Shown piece after piece: positions 34,626-43,147 of a DNA stretch of 64,000 nt. Origin of the DNA: Arthrobacter_E sp041360795. Its GTDB lineage: Bacteria; Actinomycetota; Actinomycetes; Actinomycetales; Micrococcaceae. The notes under the pieces were generated by a model that had not been told where the DNA came from, did no database searches, and saw only the letters and a program-made list of their open reading frames with translations. The translations under genes and the position numbers were made by a program. The number at the start of each line of letters is the position of its first letter. Position 1 is the stretch's first letter. The DNA is taken from contig NZ_JBFUPW010000001.1 in assembly GCF_041360795.1 (NCBI RefSeq), positions 186,001-250,000 on the forward strand. The letters are read 5' to 3'.

Positions 34626-35888
34626 ATGACTTCGGCACCCTTGCGCCCCACGCCCGGGCAACTGGCCTGGCAGCACGACCGGATGGGCGTGTTCTTCCAC
34701 TTCGGCGTCAACACCTTCCACGGCAAGGAATGGAGTGACGGGTCGCTCCCGGCGTCGAGCTTCGACCCGGCGGAACTGGACGCGCGGCAGTGGATCCGCG
34801 CGGCGCGGCTCGCCGGGGCGAAGTATGTGGTCCTGACCGCGAAGCATCACGACGGCTTCTGCCTCTGGCTCACGGCGACGACCGCCTATTCGGTGGCGTC
34901 CTCGCCGTGGAGGGGCGGCGCGGGGGATGTCGTCGCGGAAGTAGCGCAGGCGTGCCAGGAAGCGGGGCTGAAGTTCGGACTGTACCTTTCGCCGTGGGAC
35001 CGGAACGCGGCGTGCTACGAGGATCCGGAGGCCTATGACGAGTTCTACCTGGCGCAGCTGCGGGAGCTCTGCACGCGGTACGGGCCGCTGCGCGAGCTGT
35101 GGTTCGACGGCGCCGGGTCGGAAGGCCGGGTCTACGACTGGGAGCGGATCGGCGCCGTCATCGCCGAGCACCAGCCCGGCGCGATGGTCTTCAACTTGGG
35201 CCCCGCCACGATCCGCTGGGTCGGCAACGAGGACGGGCTCGCCGAGGATCCGGTGGAGTACGTCGTCTCCTCCACGGCAGTCTCGAACTATGTGAGCGAC
35301 TCCGCTGCGCTGAGCCAGGAGGCGTATCTCCCTCCGGAGTGCGACGTCTCGCTCCGGCCGGGCTGGTTCTGGCAGCCGTCCGAGGAGCCGAAGTCCGTGG
35401 ACCACCTCCTGGCCATCCACTATCGGTCGATCGGCATGGGGGCGAATCTCCTGCTGAACCTTCCGCCGGATCGCCGCGGCCTGGTCCCTGAAGGTGATGT
35501 GCGGCGCCTTGCCGAGTTCCGGGCGGAGCTGGACCGGCGCTTCGGCAGGCCGGTCGAGGCGGAGGTGCTGCGGAGCGGGCCGGGGGAGTGGACCCTCGAT
35601 TTCGGCCGGGACGTCCCCCTGGACCACGTGGAACTCGGGGAGGATCTGTCGGAGGGCCAGCGGGTGGTGCGGCATCGGCTCCTCGCCGACGACGGCGACG
35701 TCCTCGCCTCCGGTCTGACGGTCGGCGCCCAGCGCCTGCACGCCGTCGTGCCCGTCACCGCGCGGCGGCTGCGGGTGGACGTGGACGGCGACGGCGCGCG
35801 GCCGGCGTTCGCGCGGGCCTACGACACCGGGGGCGCCCCGGTCCCGGTGATCGAGTACGCGGCCCCGACGCACCGGCCGGAGGACTGA
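34626..35888 (+). CDS. Alpha-L-fucosidase, GH29
   Basis: This 420-residue enzyme releases terminal L-fucose. It has GVFFHFGVNTFHGKEW near the N-terminus, the substrate-binding AKHHDGFCLW (His74-His75), LYLSPWDR, and the nucleophile Asp161 in RELWFDGAG. GANLLLNLPPDRRG ends the barrel and a beta-sandwich domain completes the protein. There is no signal peptide, so it is probably cytoplasmic and acts on imported oligosaccharides, unlike the divergent secreted GH31. TAGGCT (34613-34618) ends seven bases before the ATG, so it is probably leaderless. It is likely co-regulated with the GH31 gene through the operators between them. Confidence 0.9.
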   Translation: MTSAPLRPTPGQLAWQHDRMGVFFHFGVNTFHGKEWSDGSLPASSFDPAELDARQWIRAARLAGAKYVVLTAKHHDGFCLWLTATTAYSVASSPWRGGAGDVVAEVAQACQEAGLKFGLYLSPWDRNAACYEDPEAYDEFYLAQLRELCTRYGPLRELWFDGAGSEGRVYDWERIGAVIAEHQPGAMVFNLGPATIRWVGNEDGLAEDPVEYVVSSTAVSNYVSDSAALSQEAYLPPECDVSLRPGWFWQPSEEPKSVDHLLAIHYRSIGMGANLLLNLPPDRRGLVPEGDVRRLAEFRAELDRRFGRPVEAEVLRSGPGEWTLDFGRDVPLDHVELGEDLSEGQRVVRHRLLADDGDVLASGLTVGAQRLHAVVPVTARRLRVDVDGDGARPAFARAYDTGGAPVPVIEYAAPTHRPED

Positions 35889-35920
35889 GCTTCCGGGCGC
35901 TCGGGTACTGCGGGAATTTT

Positions 35921-35936
35921 CCATGCAAACGCATGG
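35921..35936. promoter_or_regulatory. CCATGC-AAAC-GCATGG inverted repeat before the LLM oxidoreductase gene
   Basis: This is a perfect 6-base inverted repeat with a 4-base spacer. It ends 11 bases before the GTG start of the flavin-dependent oxidoreductase gene, a place that suits a repressor site. The function is a guess from position. Confidence 0.35.
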
Positions 35937-35947
35937 TTTTCGTGGTC

Positions 35948-36964
35948 GTGAACAGCAAAAAGATCGGATTCCTGTCCTTCGGCCACTACGGTCGGTCCGC
36001 AGGATCGCACACCCAGGACGCCGGTGAGTCGCTGCGGCAGGCCATCGAGCTCTCCGTCGCCGCAGAGGAGCAGGGCGTGGCCGGGGCCTTCTTCCGGGTC
36101 CACCACTTCGCCCGGCAGGGCGCGGCTCCCTTCCCCCTGCTCTCCGCCATCGCCGCCCGCACCACGACCCTTGAGATGGGCACGGGCGTCATCGACATGC
36201 GGTATGAGAACCCGCTCTACATGGCCGAGGAAGCCGCCGCGACGGACCTCATCAGCCAGGGCAGGCTCCAGCTCGGCGTGAGCCGTGGTTCACCCGAACC
36301 GGCGCTCAACGGGGCGGAGAACTTCGGCTACGTCCCGAGCGAGGGCGAGACCCCCGCCGACATGGCCCGTCGCCACACGGATCTCTTCCGCCGCGCGATC
36401 ACGGGCACCGGGATCGCTCCGGCGGACGCCGGCGACGGCCGTCCGGGTCTGCTGCTGCCGGTCGAACCGCAGTCGCCCGGCCTCGAACGCCGCATCTGGT
36501 GGGGCGCCGGCACCCGCGCGACGGCGGTCTGGGCCGCCGAGCAGGGCATGAACCTCATGAGCTCGACCCTCCTCACCGAGGACACCGGAGTGCCGTTCGA
36601 CCAGCTGCAGGCCGAGCAGATCCGGATGTTCCGGGACGCCTGGAAGGAGGCCGGACACGGCTGGACGCCGCGCGTCTCGGTGAGCCGCAGCATCATCCCG
36701 CTCGTGTCGGAGGAGGATCACCACTACTTCGGTCTGAGGGGTCAGGTCGAAGGACGCGACCAGGTGGGGTGGCTGGACGGCGCCATCTCCCGGTTCGGCC
36801 GCTCCTACATCGGGGAGCCCGACCAGCTGGCCGAGGAGCTGGCCCGCGACGAGGCCGTGCAGGAGGCCGACACCGTCCTGGTGACCGTCCCGAACCAGCT
36901 CGGCGTCGACTACAACGCGGCGCTGCTCGGCAACATCGTCAAGCACGTCTTCGGACAGGGCTGA
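35948..36964 (+). CDS. LLM-class flavin-dependent oxidoreductase
   Basis: This 338-residue luciferase-like protein starts NSKKIGFLSFGHYGRSAGSHTQ and contains EEQGVAGAFFRVHHFARQ, TTLEMGTGVIDMRYENPLYMAEEAAATDLISQGRLQLGVSRGSPEP, typical of a branch of FMN-dependent monooxygenases with unknown substrate. The barrel is complete. I prefer the GTG at 35948, because related proteins start within two or three residues of KKIGFLSFGH. The ATG at 35933 would add five hydrophobic residues and lies inside the inverted repeat. It lies 59 bases after the fucosidase gene. Element A3 follows its stop. Confidence 0.85.
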   Translation: MNSKKIGFLSFGHYGRSAGSHTQDAGESLRQAIELSVAAEEQGVAGAFFRVHHFARQGAAPFPLLSAIAARTTTLEMGTGVIDMRYENPLYMAEEAAATDLISQGRLQLGVSRGSPEPALNGAENFGYVPSEGETPADMARRHTDLFRRAITGTGIAPADAGDGRPGLLLPVEPQSPGLERRIWWGAGTRATAVWAAEQGMNLMSSTLLTEDTGVPFDQLQAEQIRMFRDAWKEAGHGWTPRVSVSRSIIPLVSEEDHHYFGLRGQVEGRDQVGWLDGAISRFGRSYIGEPDQLAEELARDEAVQEADTVLVTVPNQLGVDYNAALLGNIVKHVFGQG

Positions 36965-36977
36965 TCACCACCCCTCA

Positions 36978-37045
36978 TCGACTGCTCCATAGGATGTCGT
37001 TCTGAGTGATTTCAGGCGTGAATCGGCATCCTAGGGAGCAGTCGA
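36978..37045. repeat. Palindromic element family A, copy A3
   Basis: This 68-bp inverted repeat has arms TCGACTGCTCC-ATAGGATG and complement. It lies between two convergent genes. Its right arm codes the last residues (STAP) and TAG stop of the membrane protein gene on the minus strand. It shares the central GAGTGATTTC with copy A4. Confidence 0.9.
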
Positions 37046-37633
37046 CGGGTCAGGGGAGTGGTCGGTGGCGGGAGGTGCCGACGGTGACATCAGGGAGGCG
37101 GCCGCCCTGGTCAGCAGGGGAATGACCCCGAGCACGCCGAGCATCAGGAGGACCGCACCCCAGCCGGGTTTGTCGGACTCGTGGTTGCTCGCCGCCATCA
37201 TCGTGAAGGTCAGCAGTACGAAGGCTCCGATGATCCCCAGCGTCACCAGGATCCAACCGGCACGCCGGAGCGGGACTGTCAGCGCTCGTGCGGCGGCGAC
37301 GAGCAGGAGAACAATCAACAGCACGGTGACGACCAGCAGGCCGACGAAACCGATCATGAACAGCGCCGACAGCGCCGGATCGTCACCAGAGCTCGAATCC
37401 GGCGCGATGCCGCGCTGGAAGATGACGGTGAATACGGAGACCGGCGTATCCACCCGGGAGTCGCCCCGGGTCTCGCGGGTGGTGAAGATCGGCACGGTCA
37501 GTCCTGCGATCAGCAGAGCTCCGAGGATCACGTCGTAGGCGCCGACTGCCACACGCTCAAGGCGGGCGATGCGCGCCTCCAGTTCCCGGATCGTGCCGGC
37601 CTGCCGTGCTTCATCGGTGATGTGCTCGGTCAT
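37031..37633 (-). CDS. Four-helix membrane protein, paralogue of the next gene
   Basis: This 200-residue protein has a short acidic N-terminus, a coiled-coil-like segment (IRELEARIARLERVAVGAYDV) that runs into the first membrane helix, an extracytoplasmic loop with charged and Ser-rich residues, and three further helices. I do not recognise a family. The gene at 37880-38440 has the same layout and shares LERxAVGAYxVxxGAxL and GVxPLLTRAA. The ATG at 37633 follows GAGGAG by seven bases. The last four residues (STAP) and the stop codon come from palindromic element A3, so the ancestral C-terminus may have been different. Confidence 0.75.
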   Translation of the reverse strand: MTEHITDEARQAGTIRELEARIARLERVAVGAYDVILGALLIAGLTVPIFTTRETRGDSRVDTPVSVFTVIFQRGIAPDSSSGDDPALSALFMIGFVGLLVVTVLLIVLLLVAAARALTVPLRRAGWILVTLGIIGAFVLLTFTMMAASNHESDKPGWGAVLLMLGVLGVIPLLTRAAASLMSPSAPPATDHSPDPSTAP

Positions 37634-37826
37634 GTTCAACTCCTCGACTCGCATGGTCCCACAGAGGATGGTTGACTGTGCCGGATCCGGAGCCTCCAGA
37701 TCTGCGCGGGCGTCGGCCTGTGCGCCTGTCTTCCAGCATGCGACTTCGCCTGGGGCGGGGCAATGGGCAGGAGTCCCCACGGGGGTCGAGTCTCCTCGGC
37801 CGCGTTCTTTCTCTCGACCACCCTCA

Positions 37827-37894
37827 TCGACTGCTCCATAGGACGTCGTTCCGAGTGATTTCCGGGAGAAAACGGCATCCTACGGAGCAGTCGA
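37827..37894. repeat. Palindromic element family A, copy A4
   Basis: This 68-bp inverted repeat is very like A3, including the flanking CCACCC before the left arm. The right arm codes STAP and the TAG stop of the upstream membrane-protein gene (minus strand). It lies between the two paralogous genes. Confidence 0.9.
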
Positions 37895-38440
37895 CGCGCG
37901 GGGTTGCGGTGAGACCAACGGGTCCGCCGCCCGGGTCAGTAGCGGGACGACGCCCAGTGTGCCGAGCAGCAGGACGATTCCTCCCCAGCCGAGCTCGTGT
38001 GGTTGCCGATAACTCACCGCCATCGGTACCAGAACCGCCAGCACCAAGGAACAGAGGAGCCCCAGCCCCACAACCACACTGCCGAGACGGCGTCCCTGAC
38101 CGGCCAGCCGGCCGCGCGTCGCCGTGATCAGGACCAGCAAGAGCAGGACGGCAAGCACCAGCAGAAGCAAGGAACTGCCCAGGAACAGCGCGGTCAGGAC
38201 GGCGTTGTCGATGAAGCCTTGCCGGTGCAGGGCATTCGTTGCGAAGAACGACGAGAGCACGGAGAGGCTGGTGCTTTCGTGGAAATCCCCGGAGACGTCA
38301 CGCATCGTGAGGAACGGAGTGCAGAGTCCCGCGAACAGCATCGCCCCGATGAACACCGCGTAGGCCCCGACGGCCAGTCGTTCCAGCCGGTCGACGCGTT
38401 GTCCCAGTTCCTGGCCCGTCCCAGCATCGTGATCGGTCAT
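37880..38440 (-). CDS. Four-helix membrane protein, paralogue of the preceding gene
   Basis: This 186-residue protein has the same plan as its neighbour at 37031-37633: GQRVDRLERLAVGAYAVFIGAML leading into helix 1, a loop, then helices SLLLLVLAVLLLLVLI, LGSVVVGLGLLCSLVLAVLV and GGIVLLLGTLGVVPLLTRAA. The family is unknown and nothing suggests catalysis. The ATG at 38440 follows GGAG closely. The gene ends in STAP and a stop supplied by element A4. The two genes are a tandem duplication, since diverged, and the intergenic part including the A element was probably duplicated with them. Confidence 0.75.
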   Translation of the reverse strand: MTDHDAGTGQELGQRVDRLERLAVGAYAVFIGAMLFAGLCTPFLTMRDVSGDFHESTSLSVLSSFFATNALHRQGFIDNAVLTALFLGSSLLLLVLAVLLLLVLITATRGRLAGQGRRLGSVVVGLGLLCSLVLAVLVPMAVSYRQPHELGWGGIVLLLGTLGVVPLLTRAADPLVSPQPRASTAP

Positions 38441-38708
38441 GACTCTCCTCGCCCGGTCCGTTCTGGTGACAGAATTCCTGCCGCGTGTGCTGTCCAGCAT
38501 GGTGTGTCGCGGGTAACGGTGCAATGGGCAGAAGTCCCCACAGCGGGTGTGCAGCCAGGATCCCGGCGGCCCGAGTCGGCAGGGTGCGGGCCTGCGGCAC
38601 CGTCCTTGCCGCAACAATCCGGACGGCGATTGGAGCGGAGGGCCGACCGTCCTAACGTGGGGGACAGTCGCCCGGCCGGACCGCCGGGCCCGCAGCGAAG
38701 GAGCCCCC

Positions 38709-38993
38709 ATGATCAGCCAGCACGAATACTTCGACGGCAACGTCCGCAGCCTGGGCTCCGGGGACGACGAGGGGAAGTTCACGGTCGGTGTCATCGCCCC
38801 GGGCGAGTGGACCTTCGGCACGTCCTCCCGGGAACGGATGCAGCTGGTCCGCGGCAGCTGGGACGTGAAGCTCCCGGCCGAGAGCGGCGAGTGGGTGCGC
38901 TATGAAGCCGGCTCGGCGTTCGAGGTCGAGGCCGGGGTGAGCTTCACGGTCATGACCAGCGATCCCGTGGCCTACCTCTGCTCGTACGAGTGA
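38709..38993 (+). CDS. ppnP: Pyrimidine/purine nucleoside phosphorylase PpnP
   Basis: This 94-residue single-domain cupin cleaves nucleosides with phosphate to free bases. The sequence NVRSLGSGDDEGKFTVGVIAPGEWTFGTSSRERMQLVRGSW and the closing VEAGVSFTVMTSDPVAYLCSY match the PpnP (DUF1255, YaiE) family over its full length. AAGGAG lies seven bases before the ATG. A TAACGT hexamer about 50 bases upstream is a plausible -10, so this gene has a normal leader. It stands alone and ends just before palindromic element C. Confidence 0.92.
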   Translation: MISQHEYFDGNVRSLGSGDDEGKFTVGVIAPGEWTFGTSSRERMQLVRGSWDVKLPAESGEWVRYEAGSAFEVEAGVSFTVMTSDPVAYLCSYE

Positions 38994-39010
38994 CACGTCA
39001 CCTGATCCGG

Positions 39011-39077
39011 TGAAACAGTGAGTTGGCGCTGAAACAGTGAGTTCAGCTCACTGTTTCAGCGCAAACTCACTGTTTCG
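39011..39077. repeat. Palindromic element C, a 66-bp double hairpin
   Basis: The inner arms GCGCTGAAACAGTGAG (39026-39041) and complement (39047-39062) are perfect around a 5-base loop. The outer arms GAAACAGTGAGTT (39012-39024) and 39064-39076 extend the stem, and GAAACAGTGAG is also a direct repeat. The outer right arm codes the last residues and stop of the SRPBCC gene. Confidence 0.9.
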
Positions 39078-39531
39078 GCGGCACGGCCTCGGCTGCCGCC
39101 TTGAGGAACTCGTTCCGCTGCCGGATCAGCTGTGGCATGTACCAGCGGAGGACCAGCAGCTCGGCGAGGCGGCCGAGCGGGCCCAGCGGGGCGGCGAAGG
39201 TGATGACATCGCTCAGGAGGGTCCCGCCGTCGTCGGCGGTGAAGTGGTGCTCGTGGCGCCAGAACCTGAACGGTCCGCGGAGCTGTTCGTCGACGAAGTG
39301 CGACGGTTCGCGGTGCTCCGTGATCTGCGACGTCATGCGGAGCGGGACCCCGAAATGCCGGGCTTGCCAGGTCACCGTGTCGCCGGGTCCCATGCGGCCC
39401 GTCATCACCCCGGCCACGGCTCGCTCGCCCGAACCGGCCATGGAACGGGTGTGGGCGTCGACGTCGAGGGACAGGCCGAAGACGTCCTCCGGCCGCGCCG
39501 CGATGCGGATCTCCTCGCTGAAGCTGATCAC
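39067..39531 (-). CDS. SRPBCC-family protein (polyketide cyclase-like)
   Basis: This 154-residue protein has the START-like helix-grip fold of the SRPBCC superfamily: FSEEIRIAARPEDVFGLSLDVDAHTRSM at the N-terminus, RFWRHEHHFTADDGGTLLSDVITFAAPLGPLG in the sheet, and a long C-terminal helix (LAELLVLRWYMPQLIRQRNEFLKAAAE). These proteins bind hydrophobic ligands; the ligand here is unknown. The frame ends PPKQ and stops with TGA inside the outer arm of palindrome C, so the element defines the C-terminus. It is convergent with ppnP. Confidence 0.82.
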   Translation of the reverse strand: MISFSEEIRIAARPEDVFGLSLDVDAHTRSMAGSGERAVAGVMTGRMGPGDTVTWQARHFGVPLRMTSQITEHREPSHFVDEQLRGPFRFWRHEHHFTADDGGTLLSDVITFAAPLGPLGRLAELLVLRWYMPQLIRQRNEFLKAAAEAVPPKQ

Positions 39532-39561
39532 GGGAGGTAGCCTACGTGGTCTTGGGGCTCT

Positions 39562-40119
39562 TCATTGGCGAATGCGCAGCAGGTCATCGGCGTATTCAAA
39601 GGCTCGATGATCATCAACACGGGGAGCGTTCATCCTGCGTCCCGCAGCTTCCTCGGCATCTGCTGCGTCCTCCCTTTCGAACTGGGTTTGAAAAACCGCG
39701 AAGAGCAGACCTGAGGCATCCATGCCGAGCTCTTGCAGCGCGTTCGGGACGAGCTCACGAGCAGTTTGAAGAATCAGTGATTCTTCAGACATTCGCTCCT
39801 CCGTCCAGGCACCGTGGGAGAACGCAATGACTCCCAGTGCCATGGGATTCACTCCGATGTCCTGACACGTGAGTTCGATACTCTCTTCGTCGTCTTCCTC
39901 CCGATCCGAGCCTGTGAGCAGCGCAGTGACGCGCGAGAGGAAGATGCACTGCGCCACCATCGTCAAGCGGGTCTCGCAGTCACCCAGAGGTGCGTCATCC
40001 CACGGCAGTTCGTCGGTATCCCAGGCCCACACTCGCTTGACGAGATTCCATGCGTGATCGGGTGCCAGGTTCTGTTGAAGGCAATGTGCTGCGAGTTGTT
40101 TCGGGGACATGATTTCCAT
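39562..40119 (-). CDS. Hypothetical protein of lower GC content
   Basis: This 185-residue, mostly helical, acidic protein has an N-terminal segment MEIMSPKQLAAHCLQQNLAPDHAWNLVKRVWAW and three Cys residues. I do not recognise a family. TTAGGAG lies six bases before the ATG, so the start is well supported. The coding sequence is visibly less GC-rich than its neighbours and uses A/T-ending codons more often, which suggests transfer from outside. The helical character and isolation would fit an immunity-type or defence-island orphan, but nothing in the sequence proves that. It lies 30 bases upstream of the SRPBCC gene on the same strand. Confidence 0.7.
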   Translation of the reverse strand: MEIMSPKQLAAHCLQQNLAPDHAWNLVKRVWAWDTDELPWDDAPLGDCETRLTMVAQCIFLSRVTALLTGSDREEDDEESIELTCQDIGVNPMALGVIAFSHGAWTEERMSEESLILQTARELVPNALQELGMDASGLLFAVFQTQFEREDAADAEEAAGRRMNAPRVDDHRAFEYADDLLRIRQ

Positions 40120-40279
40120 GGTTTCTCCTAAGAGCGCGCTTCTATTGGGTCCAGCATGGCCCGGCGGTCTGACATCAATTCGGCGACAGGCGCGGCACTA
40201 TGTGACCTTCCATGACCTTGCGTGAACCGCCGTTTCGGCAGCTTTGATGAGTGTTACGCGCCACCCCTATGGTTTTCGC

Positions 40280-41551
40280 ATGGCTCTGATGGACATCTAT
40301 CCCACCGCACTGCGCCTGCTCGGCCGCCCGGTGCTGGTGGTCGGCGGCGGCAAGGTCGCCGCTCGACGTGCCAAGGGCCTGCTCGACGCCGGAGCCCGGG
40401 TCACGGTGGTCGCCCCCGAAGCGGTGGAGACGATCCGCGACCTCGCCGACGCAGGCCTCCTCCACTGGGAAACCCGCGGCTACCGCACCGAAGACCTCGA
40501 AACGCCCTGGTTCGTCCAGACCGCCACCGGCGACCCCGCGGTGGACGCTCAGGTCGCGGCCGATTCCGAGGCCCGCCGGATCTGGTGCGTCAATGCCGGG
40601 GACCACGAGAGCTCCGCCGCCTGGACGCCCGCCGTCGCCAGCGTGGACGACGTCAAGATCGCCGTCAACGCCGGTGCGGATCCCCGCCGGGCCATGGCCG
40701 TGCGCGACGCCGTCGCCGCCGCGCTCGACGAAGGCGCTCTGCCGCTCCGCCACCACCGCCGGGGCATCCCGCGCGGCGGTCAGGTCAGCGGCCGGCCCGG
40801 TGGCCAGGCCAAGGGAAGCGTCGCCCTCGTCGGCGGCGGACCGGGCGATCCCGGCCTCATGACCGTCCGCGCCAGGCAGCTCCTGGCGGAGGCCGACGTC
40901 GTCGTGGCGGACCGCCTTGGCCCGCGCTCCGTCCTGGACGGCCTGCCGGAGGACGTCCGCGTGATCGAAGTGGGCAAGACCCCCGGCCATCACCCCGTCC
41001 CGCAGGACGAGATCAACCGCATCCTGGTCCGCGAGGCGGTCGCAGGGAACCACGTGGTCCGGCTCAAGGGCGGCGATCCGTACGTCCTCGGCCGCGGCGG
41101 CGAGGAGCTCGCCTTCTGCCGCGAGCACGATGTCGACGTCCAGGTGGTCCCGGGCGTCACCTCGGCGATCTCCGTGCCCGCCGCGGCCGGCATCCCGGTG
41201 ACGCACCGCGGGCTGGCCACGGGCTTCTCCGTCGTCACCGGCCACGACGAACTGGGCAACCTGCCCGCCCGGCCGGACCACACCGTGGTCCTCCTCATGG
41301 GCGTCAAGGCCCTGTCCCGGTCGATGGCCACCCTGGCCGCCTCAGGGCTTTCGCCGGACACCCCCGTGGCGATCGTGGAGCGCGGCTACGCGCCGGACCA
41401 GCGGGTCACCGTGGCGACCGTCGCGGACATCGCGGACCGCGCCGCCGATGTCGGGGTGGAGAATCCCGCCGTCATCGTGGTGGGGGACGTCGTCCGGCTC
41501 AGCCCCTATGCCCCCGAGCATCTTCGCCTCACCCACACTCATGCACTCTGA
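40280..41551 (+). CDS. cobA: Siroheme synthase: precorrin-2 dehydrogenase domain fused to uroporphyrinogen-III C-methyltransferase
   Basis: This 423-residue protein has two parts. Residues 1-150 have the CysG/Met8 NAD-binding fold (RPVLVVGGGKVAARRAKGLLDAGARVTVVAPE) for oxidation of precorrin-2. Residues 165-410 are the SAM-dependent methyltransferase (VALVGGGPGDPGLMTVRARQLL, VRLKGGDPYVLGRGGEE, VVPGVTSAISVPAAAGIPVTHRG). Together they turn uroporphyrinogen III into sirohydrochlorin; the chelatase at 24758-25456 could add iron. TATGGT (40268-40273) ends six bases before the ATG, so it is leaderless; the upstream ATG at 40244 is not used. The stop codon touches the start of palindromic element A5. 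Confidence 0.9.
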   Translation: MALMDIYPTALRLLGRPVLVVGGGKVAARRAKGLLDAGARVTVVAPEAVETIRDLADAGLLHWETRGYRTEDLETPWFVQTATGDPAVDAQVAADSEARRIWCVNAGDHESSAAWTPAVASVDDVKIAVNAGADPRRAMAVRDAVAAALDEGALPLRHHRRGIPRGGQVSGRPGGQAKGSVALVGGGPGDPGLMTVRARQLLAEADVVVADRLGPRSVLDGLPEDVRVIEVGKTPGHHPVPQDEINRILVREAVAGNHVVRLKGGDPYVLGRGGEELAFCREHDVDVQVVPGVTSAISVPAAAGIPVTHRGLATGFSVVTGHDELGNLPARPDHTVVLLMGVKALSRSMATLAASGLSPDTPVAIVERGYAPDQRVTVATVADIADRAADVGVENPAVIVVGDVVRLSPYAPEHLRLTHTHAL

Positions 41552-41620
41552 TCGAGTGCTCCACAGGACGTCGTTCTCGCCGGAATCCCAGGCTGGAATG
41601 ACATCCTATGGAGCAGTCGA
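41552..41620. repeat. Palindromic element family A, copy A5
   Basis: This 69-bp copy fills most of the gap between the siroheme synthase stop and the ribosome-binding site of the FprA gene. The right arm keeps the family sequence (GACATCCTATGGAGCAGTCGA); the left arm has drifted (GAGTGCTCCACAGGACG). Both genes run rightward, so this copy is not between convergent genes. Confidence 0.85.
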
Positions 41621-41636
41621 CGAAAGGAACACAGCC

Positions 41637-43124
41637 GTGTCAGAACTCCCCACCCCCTCGAACGCAGCAGCCGGCTCCGCGGAGCGCCCGCTGCGCGTCG
41701 CCGTCGTCGGCTCCGGCCCGGCCGGCGTCTACGCCGCGGACATCCTCACCAAGAGTGACGAGGTCAAGAGCGGGGAGCTCACCGTCAGCATCGACCTGTT
41801 CGACCGCTACCCGGCGCCGTACGGCCTGATCCGTTACGGCGTGGCACCGGACCACCCCCGGATCAAGGGCATCGTGAACGCCCTGCACAAGGTCCTGGAC
41901 CGCGGCGACATCCGCTTCTTCGGCAATGTCGACTACGGCACGGACCTCTCCCTCGATGACCTGCGGAAGCACTACGACGCGGTCATCTTCGCCACGGGCG
42001 CCATCAAGGACGCGGACCTCAACATCCCCGGCGTCGAGCTGGAGGGCTCCTTCGGCGGCGCCGACTTCGTCTCCTGGTACGACGGCCACCCGGACGTCTC
42101 CCGCGAGTGGCCCCTGGAGGCCAAGGAGGTCGCGGTCATCGGCAACGGCAACGTCGCGCTGGATGTGGCCCGTGTCCTGTCCAAGCATGCGGACGACCTG
42201 CTGGTCACCGAGATCCCGGACAACGTCTACGCCGGTCTGAAGGCGAGCCCGGTCACGGACGTCCACGTCTTCGGCCGTCGCGGCCCCGCGCAGATCAAGT
42301 TCACCCCGCTGGAGCTGCGCGAGCTGTCCCACTCCAAGGACGTGGACATCATCCTCTACGCCGAGGACTTCGAATTCGACGAGGCCTCCGATGAGGCGAT
42401 CCAGAGCAACAACCAGATCAAGACCATGGTCGGGACGCTCACCAACTGGTTCGCCGAGCAGCCCGAGGACCTCTCCGAGCTGACCGCCTCTCGCCGTCTG
42501 CACCTGCACTTCCTGCACTCCCCGGTGGAGATCACCGACTCGCCCGAGACCCCGGGCAAGGTGGCCGGCATCCGCTTCGAGCGCACCGAGCTGGACGGCA
42601 CGGGCAACGCCCGCGGCACCGGCGAGTACGTGGACTACCCGGTCCAGGCGGTCTACCGGACCATCGGCTACTTCGGCTCGCCCCTGCCGGGCGTCGAGTT
42701 CGACCACCGGAAGGGCGTCGTGATCAACGACGGCGGCCGCGTCCTCGACGCCTCGGGCGCCCCGGTGCCGGGCGTCTACGCGACGGGCTGGATCAAGCGC
42801 GGACCGGTCGGCCTCATCGGCCACACCAAGGGTGACGCCCTCGAAACCATCACCCACCTGCTGGAGGACCGCACGGCCCTCCCCGTGGCGGACGACGCCG
42901 CGGAGAACGCCGTGGTCGCCCTGCTCGAAAGCCGCGGCGTGCAGTACACGAGCTGGGAGGGCTGGAACCGTCTGGACGCCCACGAGCGCGCACTCGGCGC
43001 CGAGGCCACGGCCAACGGCGGCTCGCACGGGGTGAGCGTCGAGCGCGAGCGCATCAAGGTGGTGTCCCGCGAGGAGATGGTGAGCATCTCGCGTGACGGG
43101 GCGGGCGCCGTCGTCGGTTCCTGA
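41637..43124 (+). CDS. fprA: Ferredoxin-NADP reductase, FprA (adrenodoxin-reductase) type, copy 1
   Basis: This 495-residue flavoenzyme passes electrons between NADPH and ferredoxin. The FAD motif is VAVVGSGPAGVYAADIL, followed by LFDRYPAPYGLIRYGVAPDHPRIK; the NADPH motif is VIGNGNVALDVARVL; the FAD-ribityl segment GVYATGWIKRGPVGLIGHTK is near the C-terminus. The layout equals mycobacterial FprA and mitochondrial adrenodoxin reductase. It could serve sulfite reductase and other ferredoxin users. The GTG start follows AAAGGA by nine bases; element A5 lies immediately before. A close paralogue is at 52044-53489. Confidence 0.93.
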   Translation: MSELPTPSNAAAGSAERPLRVAVVGSGPAGVYAADILTKSDEVKSGELTVSIDLFDRYPAPYGLIRYGVAPDHPRIKGIVNALHKVLDRGDIRFFGNVDYGTDLSLDDLRKHYDAVIFATGAIKDADLNIPGVELEGSFGGADFVSWYDGHPDVSREWPLEAKEVAVIGNGNVALDVARVLSKHADDLLVTEIPDNVYAGLKASPVTDVHVFGRRGPAQIKFTPLELRELSHSKDVDIILYAEDFEFDEASDEAIQSNNQIKTMVGTLTNWFAEQPEDLSELTASRRLHLHFLHSPVEITDSPETPGKVAGIRFERTELDGTGNARGTGEYVDYPVQAVYRTIGYFGSPLPGVEFDHRKGVVINDGGRVLDASGAPVPGVYATGWIKRGPVGLIGHTKGDALETITHLLEDRTALPVADDAAENAVVALLESRGVQYTSWEGWNRLDAHERALGAEATANGGSHGVSVERERIKVVSREEMVSISRDGAGAVVGS

Positions 43125-43147
43125 GTTCCGCACAGCACGGTCGGCAC

